In this document: piece by piece, positions 8,568 to 16,887 of the stretch
Position numbering within the stretch: the stretch's first letter is position 1
Layout of the letters: each line of letters opens with the position of its first letter
From: Cyanobacteria bacterium RU_5_0
GTDB lineage: Bacteria; Cyanobacteriota; Cyanobacteriia; Elainellales; Elainellaceae
DNA length: 58,133 bases
Direction of reading: 5' to 3'
Assembly: GCA_012033255.1 (NCBI GenBank)
Contig: JAAUSF010000015.1
Span: forward strand, 1-58,133
Program-made: the position numbers and the translations under genes
Notes under the pieces: model-generated
Databases searched by the model: none
Told to the model about the DNA's origin: nothing
Seen by the model: only the letters and a program-made list of their open reading frames with translations

Positions 8568-10621
8568 ATGACACCAGAAGTTCTGAACAATCGATACCGA
8601 GTGGTTCGGGTTTTAGCAAGTGGCGGATTCGGTGAAACGTTCCTAGCCGAAGACACGTTCCTGCCTTCTAAGCGCCTGTGCGTTTTGAAACAATTGCGAT
8701 TGATGACCAATAATGCTCAGGTCTATCAGATTGTTCAGGAACGATTTCAACGAGAAGCGGCGATTTTGGAAGAGTTGGGGCGATCGAGTAGTCAAATTCC
8801 CGAACTCTACGCTTACTTTGAGGAAGGTGGGCGCTTTTACCTGGTGCAGGAATGGATCGAAGGTCACACCCTCGCTGATATTGTTCACATTGAAGGAGCT
8901 TTCTCTGAGGAGGAAGTCAGAGAGCTTCTGGAAAAAACATTGACTGTTCTAGATTATATTCATGCTCGACGCATCATTCATCGAGATATTAAACCCGATA
9001 ACATCATTATTCGGCATGGTGATGCAAAGCCTGTCTTGATTGACTTTGGAGCGGTGAAAGAGACCGTAGGCACGGTGTTGAACTCTCAAGGACACACGGT
9101 CAGTTCGATTGTGATTGGGACTCCAGGCTATATGCCCCCTGAACAAGCCGCCGGACGACCCGTATTCTCTAGCGATTTATATAGTTTAGGGCTAACAGCC
9201 ATTTATTTGCTCACCGGGAAAAAACCGCAAGATTTAGAGGTTGACCCGATCACAGGCGATTTACTCTGGCGATCGCTTGTTCCTCAAGTTAGCTATTCGT
9301 TGGCAGAAATCCTGGATAAGGTGATTCAATATCATCCTCGCGATCGCTTCCCTATGGCTCAAGACTTGCTGAATGTCCTCCAGAGTAATCTTCCTTTTTC
9401 TACTTCTATTCCTAGCATTCCTCCAACTCAAACGATTCCTGCCTCCGCCTCTGATCCTAGTAGACATCCAAGCCTACCTCCTCAATCTCCCTCGTTTCCT
9501 AGTACTCCTCCCGTCATCCCCACTCCCTTGCCTGCGGCTCCCGCTCAACCGCCAACGCCCCTCCCTGCCTCCGCGTCTAGTCCTTCTTTAACTTCCCCGG
9601 CTCAACTGCCAACGCCCCTTCCCTATATCCCTCCGACGCTTCCCACTCCCCTGCCAACCCCAGTCTTATCTCCTTCTGCTCGGACTCCCGCATCGACTCC
9701 GTTCACTCCGGCAGCCTCTTCAGGAATTCCAGCCACAATCACCGCATCTCCCTTTTCACCTGTTCCTGCCGTTGTTCCCCACACTCGTGTGTCCACGACG
9801 GCTCCTCCTCCGGCTCGACTTCCTTCCTCTCCGCAGCGAGTCCATTTTTGGGTGGCTGGAGGACTTGTCGCTACATTGGTGCGGCCGCCACGGGAGGCTA
9901 TGCGTTCCTCAACTATTATTTGCCTCGTCAAGCCGCAGAAGAAAGTCTAGAGGAGCTTCGATCGCTCCAGAGTCAGGGCAACTATCAGGAGTGTATCAGT
10001 CAGGCACAGGCCTTTCCGAGTTTGTTTTCAGACTTGCTAGATACAGCACGGGCGATCGAAGCCGCTTGCTCTCGTGCCAATGATGAGAACACTCTACAAA
10101 GAGCAGTCGATATTGCGTCCCAGCCCAATGCAGATTTGCAAAAGGCGATCGATACGGCTGCCACCGTTTCGTCTAATTCGCCGGTATATGAAGATTCCCA
10201 AAATCGCATTCTACAATGGCAAAAAATTATTTTGCAAGGTTACTTAACCAATGATGTTCCAAAACAGTTTCCAGAAGACTTTGCAAACCTACCAATGCTT
10301 CAGCCCACCGTAGAACAAATTACGGCTGAACAAGTTACGATTAGCTATGACACTTCCGGCAATCCCCGTCGTGCGACAGAAGATGGAATTAGAACCTACA
10401 CTACTGTGTTTATGGAGTTGCTTAGAGGAAATGGAGAAATGATCGAGCCGAAATATGTAGGCTTTACCCGGCTGGTTGTTTATCCCAGACAAGGCAACCA
10501 GCAGGGAATTCTTTCAGCAGACGATTGGCAGACTTACTTAGACGGTAAAGTATCTGCTGCCACCTCCAAAATTCAACTCGCGGATCAACTTCGCTCTCAA
10601 ATCCAGATTGCCGATCGATGA
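8568..10621 (+). pseudogene. Ser/Thr protein kinase (Hanks type), second copy, frameshifted
   Basis: This is a paralogue of the 5728 kinase. From 8568 it encodes ASGGFGETF, Lys41, HRDIKPDN, DFG, GTPGYMPPEQ and a long Pro/Ser/Thr-rich linker, then the start of a membrane segment (HFWVAGGLVATLV). At about 9879-9881 the frame is lost and ends at 9950; the sequence continues in frame from GCG at 9881 as AAATGGYAFLNYYLP and an extracytoplasmic domain ending at 10621. One missing base explains the break, giving an intended product of ~684 residues. The segment AEESLEELRSLQSQGNYQEC matches the first kinase's LAEIRSLYTQKNYEEC, confirming the join. Whether the kinase half is still made as a truncated soluble enzyme is open. 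Confidence 0.85.
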
Positions 10622-10671
10622 GGTTGAAAGTTTAAGCATATCGATTGAACATCTTAGGTAATAGAGTTACG

Positions 10672-11712
10672 ATGACTCCAAAAATCAAGCAAAAAAGCAT
10701 TCAAAGTAACCTGGCTACACTAGCCTGCATGACCTGTGGAATTTTGGCAACGAATGGGATTGTGGTATTCAACGCTGTTGCCCAATCTGATTTTGGTGGC
10801 GATATTGAGCGAATTGAACAACTTCCCGCCGAACCACTCCCCCCCGTCGAACCACCTGTGTTCGAGGAGCCAGTTTTCGATCCACCACCACCTGCCCCTG
10901 TCTCTGACCCATCTCCTGCCCCGGCTCCGGCTCCTTCACCCACACCTGGCCCTGCGACTCCCCCGGCTCCCCGTCCAAACCGGCCCTCAGATCTTAGTCT
11001 GACTCGAATTACCCTGGGCGAGGTGCAGTCTGGGGTGTTGGGAGCGGCAGATTATTTAGATGATGATGGTCGTCGGGTTGAACTTTTTCAATTTACAGGA
11101 CGGGAGAATGAATCGGTCAGGATTACCCTGATTAACAGTAATGATACTCGTCCTACGGGAAATCTCAGTCTTAGCCCGTATATGCGGATCGTGAATCTGT
11201 CGGCTCCCGAAGATGAACAATTTCTCGGTGGAACTATTATTCCAACGCAATATCGTATCCCCTCGAATAACCCACTGATTCCGGTTGATAATGAGCTATT
11301 TCTGCGGCTTCCGAGTACGGGTGAATATGGCATCGTGGTCTACACCGATCCGGGTGAAGTTGGGCGCTTTGGTCTATCCGTAGAACGCGATCGAACTCGC
11401 TACCTGATCGACAGTTTAGGCGAATTAACAGATGACAGCCTGAAGCTCGAATCCGACAACTCACCGTATGAAGTGATTGAATTTGAGGCGGAGCAAGGTC
11501 AGACGGTTCACCTGAATGCCATCAGTCCTGACTTTGATACCTACCTGTTTTTGCTCGATCCGAATGGGAATGTCATCGCTGAAGACAATGACAGCGGCGG
11601 TAATCTCAATGCTCGGATTGCGCTAGAACTCGCTGAAAGTGGGACTTATCGGGCGATCGTCAATTCCTACCGTGTAGATGGTCGGGGTCGCTATCGCTTA
11701 ACCATTTACTAA
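10672..11712 (+). CDS. Secreted proline-rich protein with PPC domains, second copy
   Basis: The ATG at 10672 opens a signal peptide ([19 protein letters not shown], cut near FNAVAQS). A TTG nine codons upstream would lengthen the n-region needlessly. A short Pro/Ala-rich linker (about 50-100) precedes two PPC domains, the last with [20 protein letters not shown]. It is the paralogue of the protein at 7263, with a shorter linker, and lies 50 bases after the second kinase. The order kinase-PPC-kinase-PPC shows a tandem duplication of a two-gene unit. Confidence 0.85.
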   Translation: MTPKIKQKSIQSNLATLACMTCGILATNGIVVFNAVAQSDFGGDIERIEQLPAEPLPPVEPPVFEEPVFDPPPPAPVSDPSPAPAPAPSPTPGPATPPAPRPNRPSDLSLTRITLGEVQSGVLGAADYLDDDGRRVELFQFTGRENESVRITLINSNDTRPTGNLSLSPYMRIVNLSAPEDEQFLGGTIIPTQYRIPSNNPLIPVDNELFLRLPSTGEYGIVVYTDPGEVGRFGLSVERDRTRYLIDSLGELTDDSLKLESDNSPYEVIEFEAEQGQTVHLNAISPDFDTYLFLLDPNGNVIAEDNDSGGNLNARIALELAESGTYRAIVNSYRVDGRGRYRLTIY

Positions 11713-11740
11713 ACTTTCGATTCAGTCACCTGAAACAATC

Positions 11741-11770
11741 TGCCTGGGGCAAATATTCTGTTCCCAGGCA
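11741..11770. repeat. Inverted repeat between PPC gene and psbK
   Basis: TGCCTGGG and CCCAGGCA form an 8-bp stem with a 14-base loop. No T-run follows, so it is not a standard terminator; it could be an operator or processing site for psbK. A -10-like TATAAA follows at 11790-11795. Confidence 0.45.
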
Positions 11771-11822
11771 TGTTACGATCTGTGGCAATTATAAAACTTG
11801 TGTTGGAGAGGTAGGTTTATTC

Positions 11823-11960
11823 ATGGAACTGGCATTGCTATTGGCAAAGTTACCCGAAGCGTATGCAATTTTTGACCCCCTGGTAGACGTTCTGCCTGTC
11901 ATCCCTATATTTTTCTTGCTGCTAGCATTTGTGTGGCAAGCGTCAGTTGGTTTTAGGTAA
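11823..11960 (+). CDS. psbK: Photosystem II reaction center protein K
   Basis: This 45-residue frame has the unmistakable PsbK core: [20 protein letters not shown] followed by [16 protein letters not shown]. PsbK is a small single-pass thylakoid protein at the edge of PSII near CP43; it is made as a precursor and cleaved in front of KLPEAY, so the first ~8 residues here are the prepeptide. A GGAGAGG ribosome binding site lies about 12 bases before the ATG. The gene is alone on its transcript with a strong terminator 40 bases after the stop. Confidence 0.95.
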   Translation: MELALLLAKLPEAYAIFDPLVDVLPVIPIFFLLLAFVWQASVGFR

Positions 11961-11999
11961 ACCAATTTTGAAACTCCTGGTTTGTTAATTATGATTTGG

Positions 12000-12023
12000 G
12001 CACTCCTGTTGGAGTGCTTTTTT
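12000..12023 (+). terminator. Intrinsic terminator of psbK
   Basis: GCACTCC-TGTT-GGAGTGC is a perfect 7-bp stem with a 4-base loop, followed by six T residues. It lies between psbK and the convergent moaD gene. On the minus strand there is no matching T-run, so it mainly serves psbK. Confidence 0.85.
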
Positions 12024-12028
12024 AGTTT

Positions 12029-12304
12029 TCAACCCCCGCTTACGGGCGGAACCAAGACTACCTCATCCCCGTTTTGCAGCACTGCATCTGGCTCCACAAA
12101 TTGGAGATTAACGCCAAAGCGAGTCAGATTTCGCCACTGTTCCAGTTCAGGATGTTCTATGAGGAGGCGATCGCGCACCCCCTCCACGGTCGTCCCGATC
12201 GGAAGCTCCAATGACAACTCTGGCACCCCATATGCCTCTTGGTAGGCTGCAAACAGCTTCACAGTTACGGTAACGTGGTCAATATCCATTCCGTCGTCAG
12301 ACAT
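12029..12304 (-). CDS. moaD: MoaD/ThiS family sulfur carrier
   Basis: This 91-residue ubiquitin-fold protein ends in PPVSGG, the C-terminal Gly-Gly that is adenylated and thiocarboxylated to carry sulfur. VTVKLFAAYQEAYG near the N-terminus and NGDEVVLVPP near the end match the MoaD group, the small subunit of molybdopterin synthase. Cyanobacterial genomes carry several MoaD-like paralogues, so a different thiocarboxylate role is possible. It starts 9 bases from the divergent SRPBCC-like gene, so both must share a very compact promoter region or be read from further out. Confidence 0.85.
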   Translation of the reverse strand: MSDDGMDIDHVTVTVKLFAAYQEAYGVPELSLELPIGTTVEGVRDRLLIEHPELEQWRNLTRFGVNLQFVEPDAVLQNGDEVVLVPPVSGG

Positions 12305-12313
12305 CCCTCAATT

Positions 12314-12706
12314 ATGCTTGGTACCTTTCAACAGAGTAACCTCCGGATTGAAATTGACGCATCAGAGCAGCAAATCCGAGATAGTTTGCTCTGTCCGGTT
12401 CAATTTCGCCAATGGCTCTTTCCGCAGACCTTCTCCACCGGATTGCCCGATCGTCTCCATCAAGGACTTATTTTCAAGAGTTGGATTGGTCCTGTCCCAA
12501 TCCAACATCACGTAGACATAGCCGACTCCAATGGGCTACGCATGCTTATGAGCCAGGGAATTGATGGTTTTCACGAATGGTACTGGGGTGAAGGCTGGAT
12601 ACAGTCTTGTCTGGAGGGCGTTTCCTTGCTTCCTTTGAACCTGGGACAGACCCTCAGCCTACTGCGATTGCGCCAGTTTTTAATAAGTTCTCGTAGCAAT
12701 GGGTAA
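12314..12706 (+). CDS. SRPBCC-like small protein
   Basis: The ATG at 12314 (MLGTFQQSNLRIEIDAS) gives a 130-residue protein; the longer frame from 12239 would run through the divergent moaD start. The pattern of short strands (IEIDASEQQIRDSL, HHVDIADSNGLRM) and a final helix suggests the SRPBCC/START helix-grip fold seen in many small cyanobacterial proteins. No ligand can be assigned. The family call is tentative; the gene itself looks real. Confidence 0.6.
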   Translation: MLGTFQQSNLRIEIDASEQQIRDSLLCPVQFRQWLFPQTFSTGLPDRLHQGLIFKSWIGPVPIQHHVDIADSNGLRMLMSQGIDGFHEWYWGEGWIQSCLEGVSLLPLNLGQTLSLLRLRQFLISSRSNG

Positions 12707-12754
12707 GGCAACGGATGCCTATAAGTCGTTAGACAGATGTAGCAGATGTCACCT

Positions 12755-13177
12755 CTATTTCGGTTTCACAACCAACACTGAGCAAGGAGCCTCTTCGACC
12801 ACTTGACCACTCACCGACCCTTTCAAAATCCGATTCAATCCGGTTAAACCTCGGCTACCGATGACAACCAAATTAACTTGATGAATATTGGCAAGCCGGA
12901 CAATTTCCTCTGCCGGATCACCCGTGACAATCTCCAGTTCGCTCTTGCAGGGTAGGCTAGCTTGATAAGTTTGAAGCCTGTCTAACTGCTGATGAGGAAT
13001 CGTTTCGGTGTCGGCTTGGGGGCGATCGACCGCTACATCGGGATCAGCCCCTAAATTGGCAATCACATGAGCGATGATGATTTTAGCATCGGATCTCAGA
13101 TGAAGTTGCTGCAATGTTTCAACAACTTGGTCGGATAATTCCGATCCATCAAGGGCAACTAGAATTTTCTTGAACAC
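12755..13177 (-). CDS. Universal stress protein (UspA family)
   Basis: This 140-residue protein begins MFKKILVALDGSELSD and ends with the ATP-binding signature G-2x-G-9x-G-S (GSRGLTGLNRILKGSVS) followed by CSVLVVKP. Both are diagnostic for the UspA fold, with Asp10 in the nucleotide pocket. Proteins keeping the glycine motif usually bind ATP and act as stress or energy-state regulators. A second Usp gene is at 28841. It is probably its own transcription unit; the next gene on this strand (hisD) ends 117 bases before its start. Confidence 0.9.
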   Translation of the reverse strand: MFKKILVALDGSELSDQVVETLQQLHLRSDAKIIIAHVIANLGADPDVAVDRPQADTETIPHQQLDRLQTYQASLPCKSELEIVTGDPAEEIVRLANIHQVNLVVIGSRGLTGLNRILKGSVSGQVVEEAPCSVLVVKPK

Positions 13178-13207
13178 AGCCGACCCGTCCTCAATGCGTA
13201 GCTCTCT

Positions 13208-13282
13208 GAGTTTTAAGTTTTCAGGGTTGAGTTCATAAATGCAACTAAAAACTCAAAACTTAAAACGCAAAACTTAAAACTC
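13208..13282. repeat. A/T-rich inverted and direct repeat after hisD
   Basis: GAGTTTTAAGTTTTC near 13208 is the inverted counterpart of CAAAACTTAAAACTC at 13268-13282. AAAACTTAAAAC itself occurs twice in tandem. The pair could fold as a long AU stem and may serve as a hisD terminator (minus strand), but the stem is weak in G-C. Confidence 0.5.
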
Positions 13283-13293
13283 CTTAACACTTT

Positions 13294-14607
13294 TCAATCT
13301 TCTACCTCTACAATCCCTTGCATCCGCAGTCGCACTGAGTCTGCATGAGAAGGCAACCCCTCTGCCGTTGCCAAAATTTCGATCGCCTCTGCCACTCCCC
13401 GCAGCGCCTTCGTTGAATATTGAATCAGACTAGAGTGTTTCATAAAGGTTTCAACGCTCAGGGCTGAGGCATAACGGGCAGAACCAGAGGTAGGAAGGGT
13501 ATGATTTGGACCTGCCAAGTAGTCTCCGACCGCTTCAGGGGTGGAGTTACCCAGGAAGATCGCTCCAGCATGGCGAATTTTTTCCAACAGACTCCAGGGA
13601 TCAGCCACTTCTAGTTCCAGATGCTCAGGAGCAAATTCGTTAGAAAGCTCAGCCGCTACCTCTAAGGAGTCTACAAGAACCACTAACCCATAGTGAGCGA
13701 TCGCTTTCTCCGTTAATACCTTACGCGGATGATTAATTAACCGTTGCTTTACCTCGGTAACAACCTTCATCGCCAGCCCCGAATCGGTCGTCAACAGGAT
13801 TGCGGCTGCCATTGGATCATGCTCTGCCTGTGCCAACATATCAGTCGCCACATGAACAGGATTTGCCTCTCCATCGGCAATAATCAAGACTTCTGAAGGA
13901 CCGGCAAGCGAGTCGATCCCAACAGTGCCATAGACTAATTTTTTCGCCAACGTCACATAAATATTGCCGGGTCCCGTGATCACATCCACTTTGGGGATCA
14001 TTTCTGTGCCAAAGGCAAGAGCGGCAATCGCCTGTGCCCCACCTACCCGATAGATTTCGTGAACCCCAGCCTCTTGGGCTGCAACTAATACAGCCGGATT
14101 GACTGCTTTATTAAAGCCTGGTGGAGTTGTGATCACAATCCGAGGAACCTTCGCCACCTTAGCTGGGATGGCGTTCATTAGTACGGTACTGGGATAGGCA
14201 GCGCGTCCACCGGGAATATAAAGACCGGCGCGATCGACTGGGGTATAGCGTTTCCCCAGGACGACCTCATCCTCGCCAAACCGTACCCAACTTTGCGGAA
14301 CTCGCTGACGGTGAAAATCTTCCACCTGACGGCAAGCCAGTTGAATTGCATCAAGTAATTCTTTTGGAACTTGCTGGTAGGCTGCCTCCAACTCTGAACC
14401 ACTGACCCGCAGTTCCTCTGGCTTGAGGACAATCTGGTCGTATTCTTCGGTGTAATGCAGTACCGCTCGATCGCCTTGCCGCTTGACCGCCTGAAGCACT
14501 TCTCGAACCGTTGCCTCCTTGTGGACAACTTGATCGTCATGGGTGCGATCGCAGATTCGCCGCAGTTCGGTGAGTGCCTCAGCCCGCTGAGTAATAATTC
14601 GCAGCAT
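13294..14607 (-). CDS. hisD: Histidinol dehydrogenase
   Basis: The protein (about 437 residues from the ATG at 14607; a GTG lies two codons upstream) catalyses the last two steps of histidine synthesis, L-histidinol to histidine with two NAD+. Family landmarks are GRAAYPSTVLMNAIPAKVA, the YRVGGAQAIAALAFGT segment, ITGPGNIYVTLAKKLV, DSLAGPSEVLIIAD, and the zinc/catalytic EFAPEHLE and GPNHTLPT motifs. Length is normal. It is divergent from rpsT, with ~240 bases between. Confidence 0.95.
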   Translation of the reverse strand: MLRIITQRAEALTELRRICDRTHDDQVVHKEATVREVLQAVKRQGDRAVLHYTEEYDQIVLKPEELRVSGSELEAAYQQVPKELLDAIQLACRQVEDFHRQRVPQSWVRFGEDEVVLGKRYTPVDRAGLYIPGGRAAYPSTVLMNAIPAKVAKVPRIVITTPPGFNKAVNPAVLVAAQEAGVHEIYRVGGAQAIAALAFGTEMIPKVDVITGPGNIYVTLAKKLVYGTVGIDSLAGPSEVLIIADGEANPVHVATDMLAQAEHDPMAAAILLTTDSGLAMKVVTEVKQRLINHPRKVLTEKAIAHYGLVVLVDSLEVAAELSNEFAPEHLELEVADPWSLLEKIRHAGAIFLGNSTPEAVGDYLAGPNHTLPTSGSARYASALSVETFMKHSSLIQYSTKALRGVAEAIEILATAEGLPSHADSVRLRMQGIVEVED

Positions 14608-14761
14608 TGCCACTTAGGATAGAAACGCTAGTCCGGGAACAATCCACTGGATTCAGGTTAGAGATACTCTAGCGAAAACAGCCGCTAGACCGAAACCTGT
14701 ATCTCCCTCTAGCTTAACCTGGATTTTTGTGAGGATTCGTGTCGATCGACAGCGACTTTGT

Positions 14762-14791
14762 CTGGCATTTTGATAAATCTTTCGATAAAAT
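14762..14791 (+). promoter_or_regulatory. Probable rpsT promoter
   Basis: CTGGCA (14762-14767) and TAAAAT (14786-14791) are spaced by 18 bases and lie 57 bases before the rpsT start. The -35 matches the consensus in four of six positions. Confidence 0.4.
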
Positions 14792-14838
14792 AGTGGATCG
14801 CTGAAATCAATTCCTGCAAGATATACCCTCTGGAGTAA

Positions 14839-15153
<315 letters not shown>

Positions 15154-15231
15154 ACATTTTACCACCTGTAAATTTTCTGTTGATGTGTGGCATGGTGTAG
15201 GGGCAATCCCTGCACGATCCCCTCGGATTTG

Positions 15232-15320
15232 TGTAGGGCAATCCCTACCTGGTTGCCCCGGATTAGAGGGCAGACACGGCGGTCTGTCCCTACCGATCGC
15301 AAAATCAACGAAAAATTTAT
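15232..15320 (+). repeat. Dispersed ~90-bp repeat, copy 2
   Basis: It aligns with 71-160 (GGGCAATCCCT, TTAGAGG, CGATCGCAAAATCAACG and an A-rich end are shared). It is intergenic, with no open frame conserved between copies. Confidence 0.65.
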
Positions 15321-15462
15321 GGCGACAGCCACTTGCGTTAGAACGGGGTGCAGGGGTTTCACCCCTGGCTGGGGGCGAAGTCCCCATACCCCCTTTAATC
15401 CCGGTGTCCTAACCTTAAATATGGCGACAGCTATATCAGGTAGAAATTTTAGGTTTTAGCGA

Positions 15463-15507
15463 GTGATTTTAGACCGAGTCTATAGGGCTTACTCAATCTA
15501 AAATCAC
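15463..15507. repeat. Long inverted repeat upstream of tatD
   Basis: GTGATTTTAGA and TCTAAAATCAC are perfect 11-base arms, extended by CGAGT/ACTCA after one unpaired position, around a central ~11-base loop. No T-run follows. It may be a folded mini-element or a symmetrical binding site. Confidence 0.6.
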
Positions 15508-15648
15508 GTTTTGAAGCCTATACGCAGTAGCCAGCGTGGTTAGGACATTGCCCAAGGCTGAAAGGCAAACGATCAATCCATCCTGACTCAGCACTCAGAA
15601 CTCAGCACTTAGCTATAAAATTGATAAGGCTAACGATCTAAATCATTC

Positions 15649-16506
15649 ATGCAACTCGTCGATACTCACGTTCACCTCAACTTTGAAAGCTTCCAGCCTG
15701 ATCTGGATGAAGTGGCTCAGAACTGGCGCGAGGCTGGAGTGGTTCGGCTGATTCATTCTTGCGTTGAACCGTCTGAGTTTGAAGGCATTCAAGCCATTGC
15801 CGATCGTTTTCCAGAACTCTCCTTTGCAGTCGGACTCCATCCCCTTGATGTTGAGAAATGGACACCAGATACAGCTAGCCAAATTTTGACATTGGCCCAA
15901 TCGGATCATCGGGTCGTGGCGATCGGCGAAACTGGGTTAGATTTCTATAAGGCAGAGAACCAGGATCAACAAGAACAAGCATTTTGGGAACAGCTGACGA
16001 TCGCACATCAACTCGATCTCCCCGTAATCGTTCACTGTCGAGATGCGGCTGATGAGATGGCAAGGCTGCTGCGATCGTTCTGTGCCGATTATGGTGCGAT
16101 TCGAGGTGTGATGCATTGCTGGAGCGGTACTCCTAAAGAAACGCAGTGGTTTCTCGATCTGGGCTTCTACATTAGCTTCAGCGGGATTGTTACATTCAAA
16201 AGTGCTAGGCAGGTGCAGGAATCCGCACAGATGGTGCCGAGCGATCGCCTCTTGATTGAAACTGATTGCCCATTTCTGGCTCCTGTTCCCAAACGGGGAG
16301 AGCGACGCAACCAGCCTGCCTATGTACGCTATGTCGCTGAACAGGTTGCTCGTCTGCGCCAAGTTCCTTTGGATAGACTTGCAGATGAAACCACAGCGAA
16401 CGCTTACAAGGTATTCCGTTTGTCACCCGAAGAACACTTGTCCCCGTTTGTACCAGGTTTTCCATGCACCCCTCTACCCCAAACCCTAGAGCGGCTGCAA
16501 GCTTGA
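15649..16506 (+). CDS. tatD: TatD family metal-dependent deoxyribonuclease
   Basis: The 285-residue TIM-barrel protein shows the metal ligands of TatD enzymes in order: DTHVHL near the start (HxH), GETGLDF (Glu near 93), PVIVHCRDA (His), MHCWSG (His) and LIETDCPFL (Asp). The family has 3'-5' exonuclease/DNase activity and is linked to DNA repair. The C-terminus is ~20 residues longer than usual ([16 protein letters not shown]), a low-complexity tail. The position immediately before rpoB is the conserved cyanobacterial order. Confidence 0.9.
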   Translation: MQLVDTHVHLNFESFQPDLDEVAQNWREAGVVRLIHSCVEPSEFEGIQAIADRFPELSFAVGLHPLDVEKWTPDTASQILTLAQSDHRVVAIGETGLDFYKAENQDQQEQAFWEQLTIAHQLDLPVIVHCRDAADEMARLLRSFCADYGAIRGVMHCWSGTPKETQWFLDLGFYISFSGIVTFKSARQVQESAQMVPSDRLLIETDCPFLAPVPKRGERRNQPAYVRYVAEQVARLRQVPLDRLADETTANAYKVFRLSPEEHLSPFVPGFPCTPLPQTLERLQA

Positions 16507-16649
16507 AACAACCCACAAATTGAATTGCTTACGTCATAATAAAGGTTGGGGTGTTCAATAATTCTGAGGTGACTGAATCAAGCACGTTGTAATTTCCCAT
16601 TCTGTTTCTTAACAGTTCTTAACCATCCTAGCCCGTAAATTAATTAAAA

Positions 16650-16678
16650 TTGACAGAGTCCATTGATTAAGCTATACT
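16650..16678 (+). promoter_or_regulatory. rpoB operon promoter
   Basis: TTGACA (16650-16655), a 17-base spacer, and TATACT (16673-16678) make a near-consensus sigma-70 type promoter. The predicted start is near 16685, leaving a leader of about 200 bases before rpoB. It is the best promoter match found in the window. Confidence 0.75.
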
Positions 16679-16783
16679 CACTCTGCTTATCACCCAGTGC
16701 CTTGGCTGCGAGTATTGGAACCCTCTCTAAACCCAAATTCAGGTTGTTCGATCGACGAAGCAGTTGAACTACTATGAAATTCT

Positions 16784-16816
16784 TTCAGTCTTCAATACTT
16801 GAGGACTGAACTTTTT
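16784..16816 (+). terminator. Terminator-like hairpin in the rpoB leader (possible attenuator)
   Basis: TTCAGTCTTCAA and TTGAGGACTGAA pair as a 12-bp stem (one G-U in RNA) with a 3-base loop, followed at once by CTTTTT. It lies between the promoter at 16650 and the rpoB start, so a transcript must pass it. The stem is A/T-rich and the T-run short, so partial termination or a processing site is as likely as full termination. Confidence 0.55.
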
Positions 16817-16887
16817 GCGTCTGCGTACACCGCTAGACTATTTACCGTCAGGGAATTTCCCTGAGCGCGACTTACTTGAGGAGACAA

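Larger units (their letters stand above)
15154..15648. other. Repeat-rich intergenic region between rpsT and tatD
   Basis: No gene is supported. It contains the second copy of the ~90-bp dispersed repeat (15232-15320) with a short partial duplication of its beginning just upstream (from about 15197), a GC-rich GGGGTTTCACCCC-type hairpin segment near 15353, a 45-nt inverted repeat (15463-15507), and a CAGCACTCAGAACTCAGCACTT motif-type block (15583-15610) whose reverse complement recurs at 44349. Confidence 0.7.

Noticed and set aside
9623..9931. Gly-rich minus-strand frame
   Set aside because: Complement of the kinase Pro/Ser/Thr linker; no independent signals.
12239..12313. Longer start for the SRPBCC-like protein
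   Set aside because: Would run through the divergent moaD coding start; the ATG at 12314 fits better.
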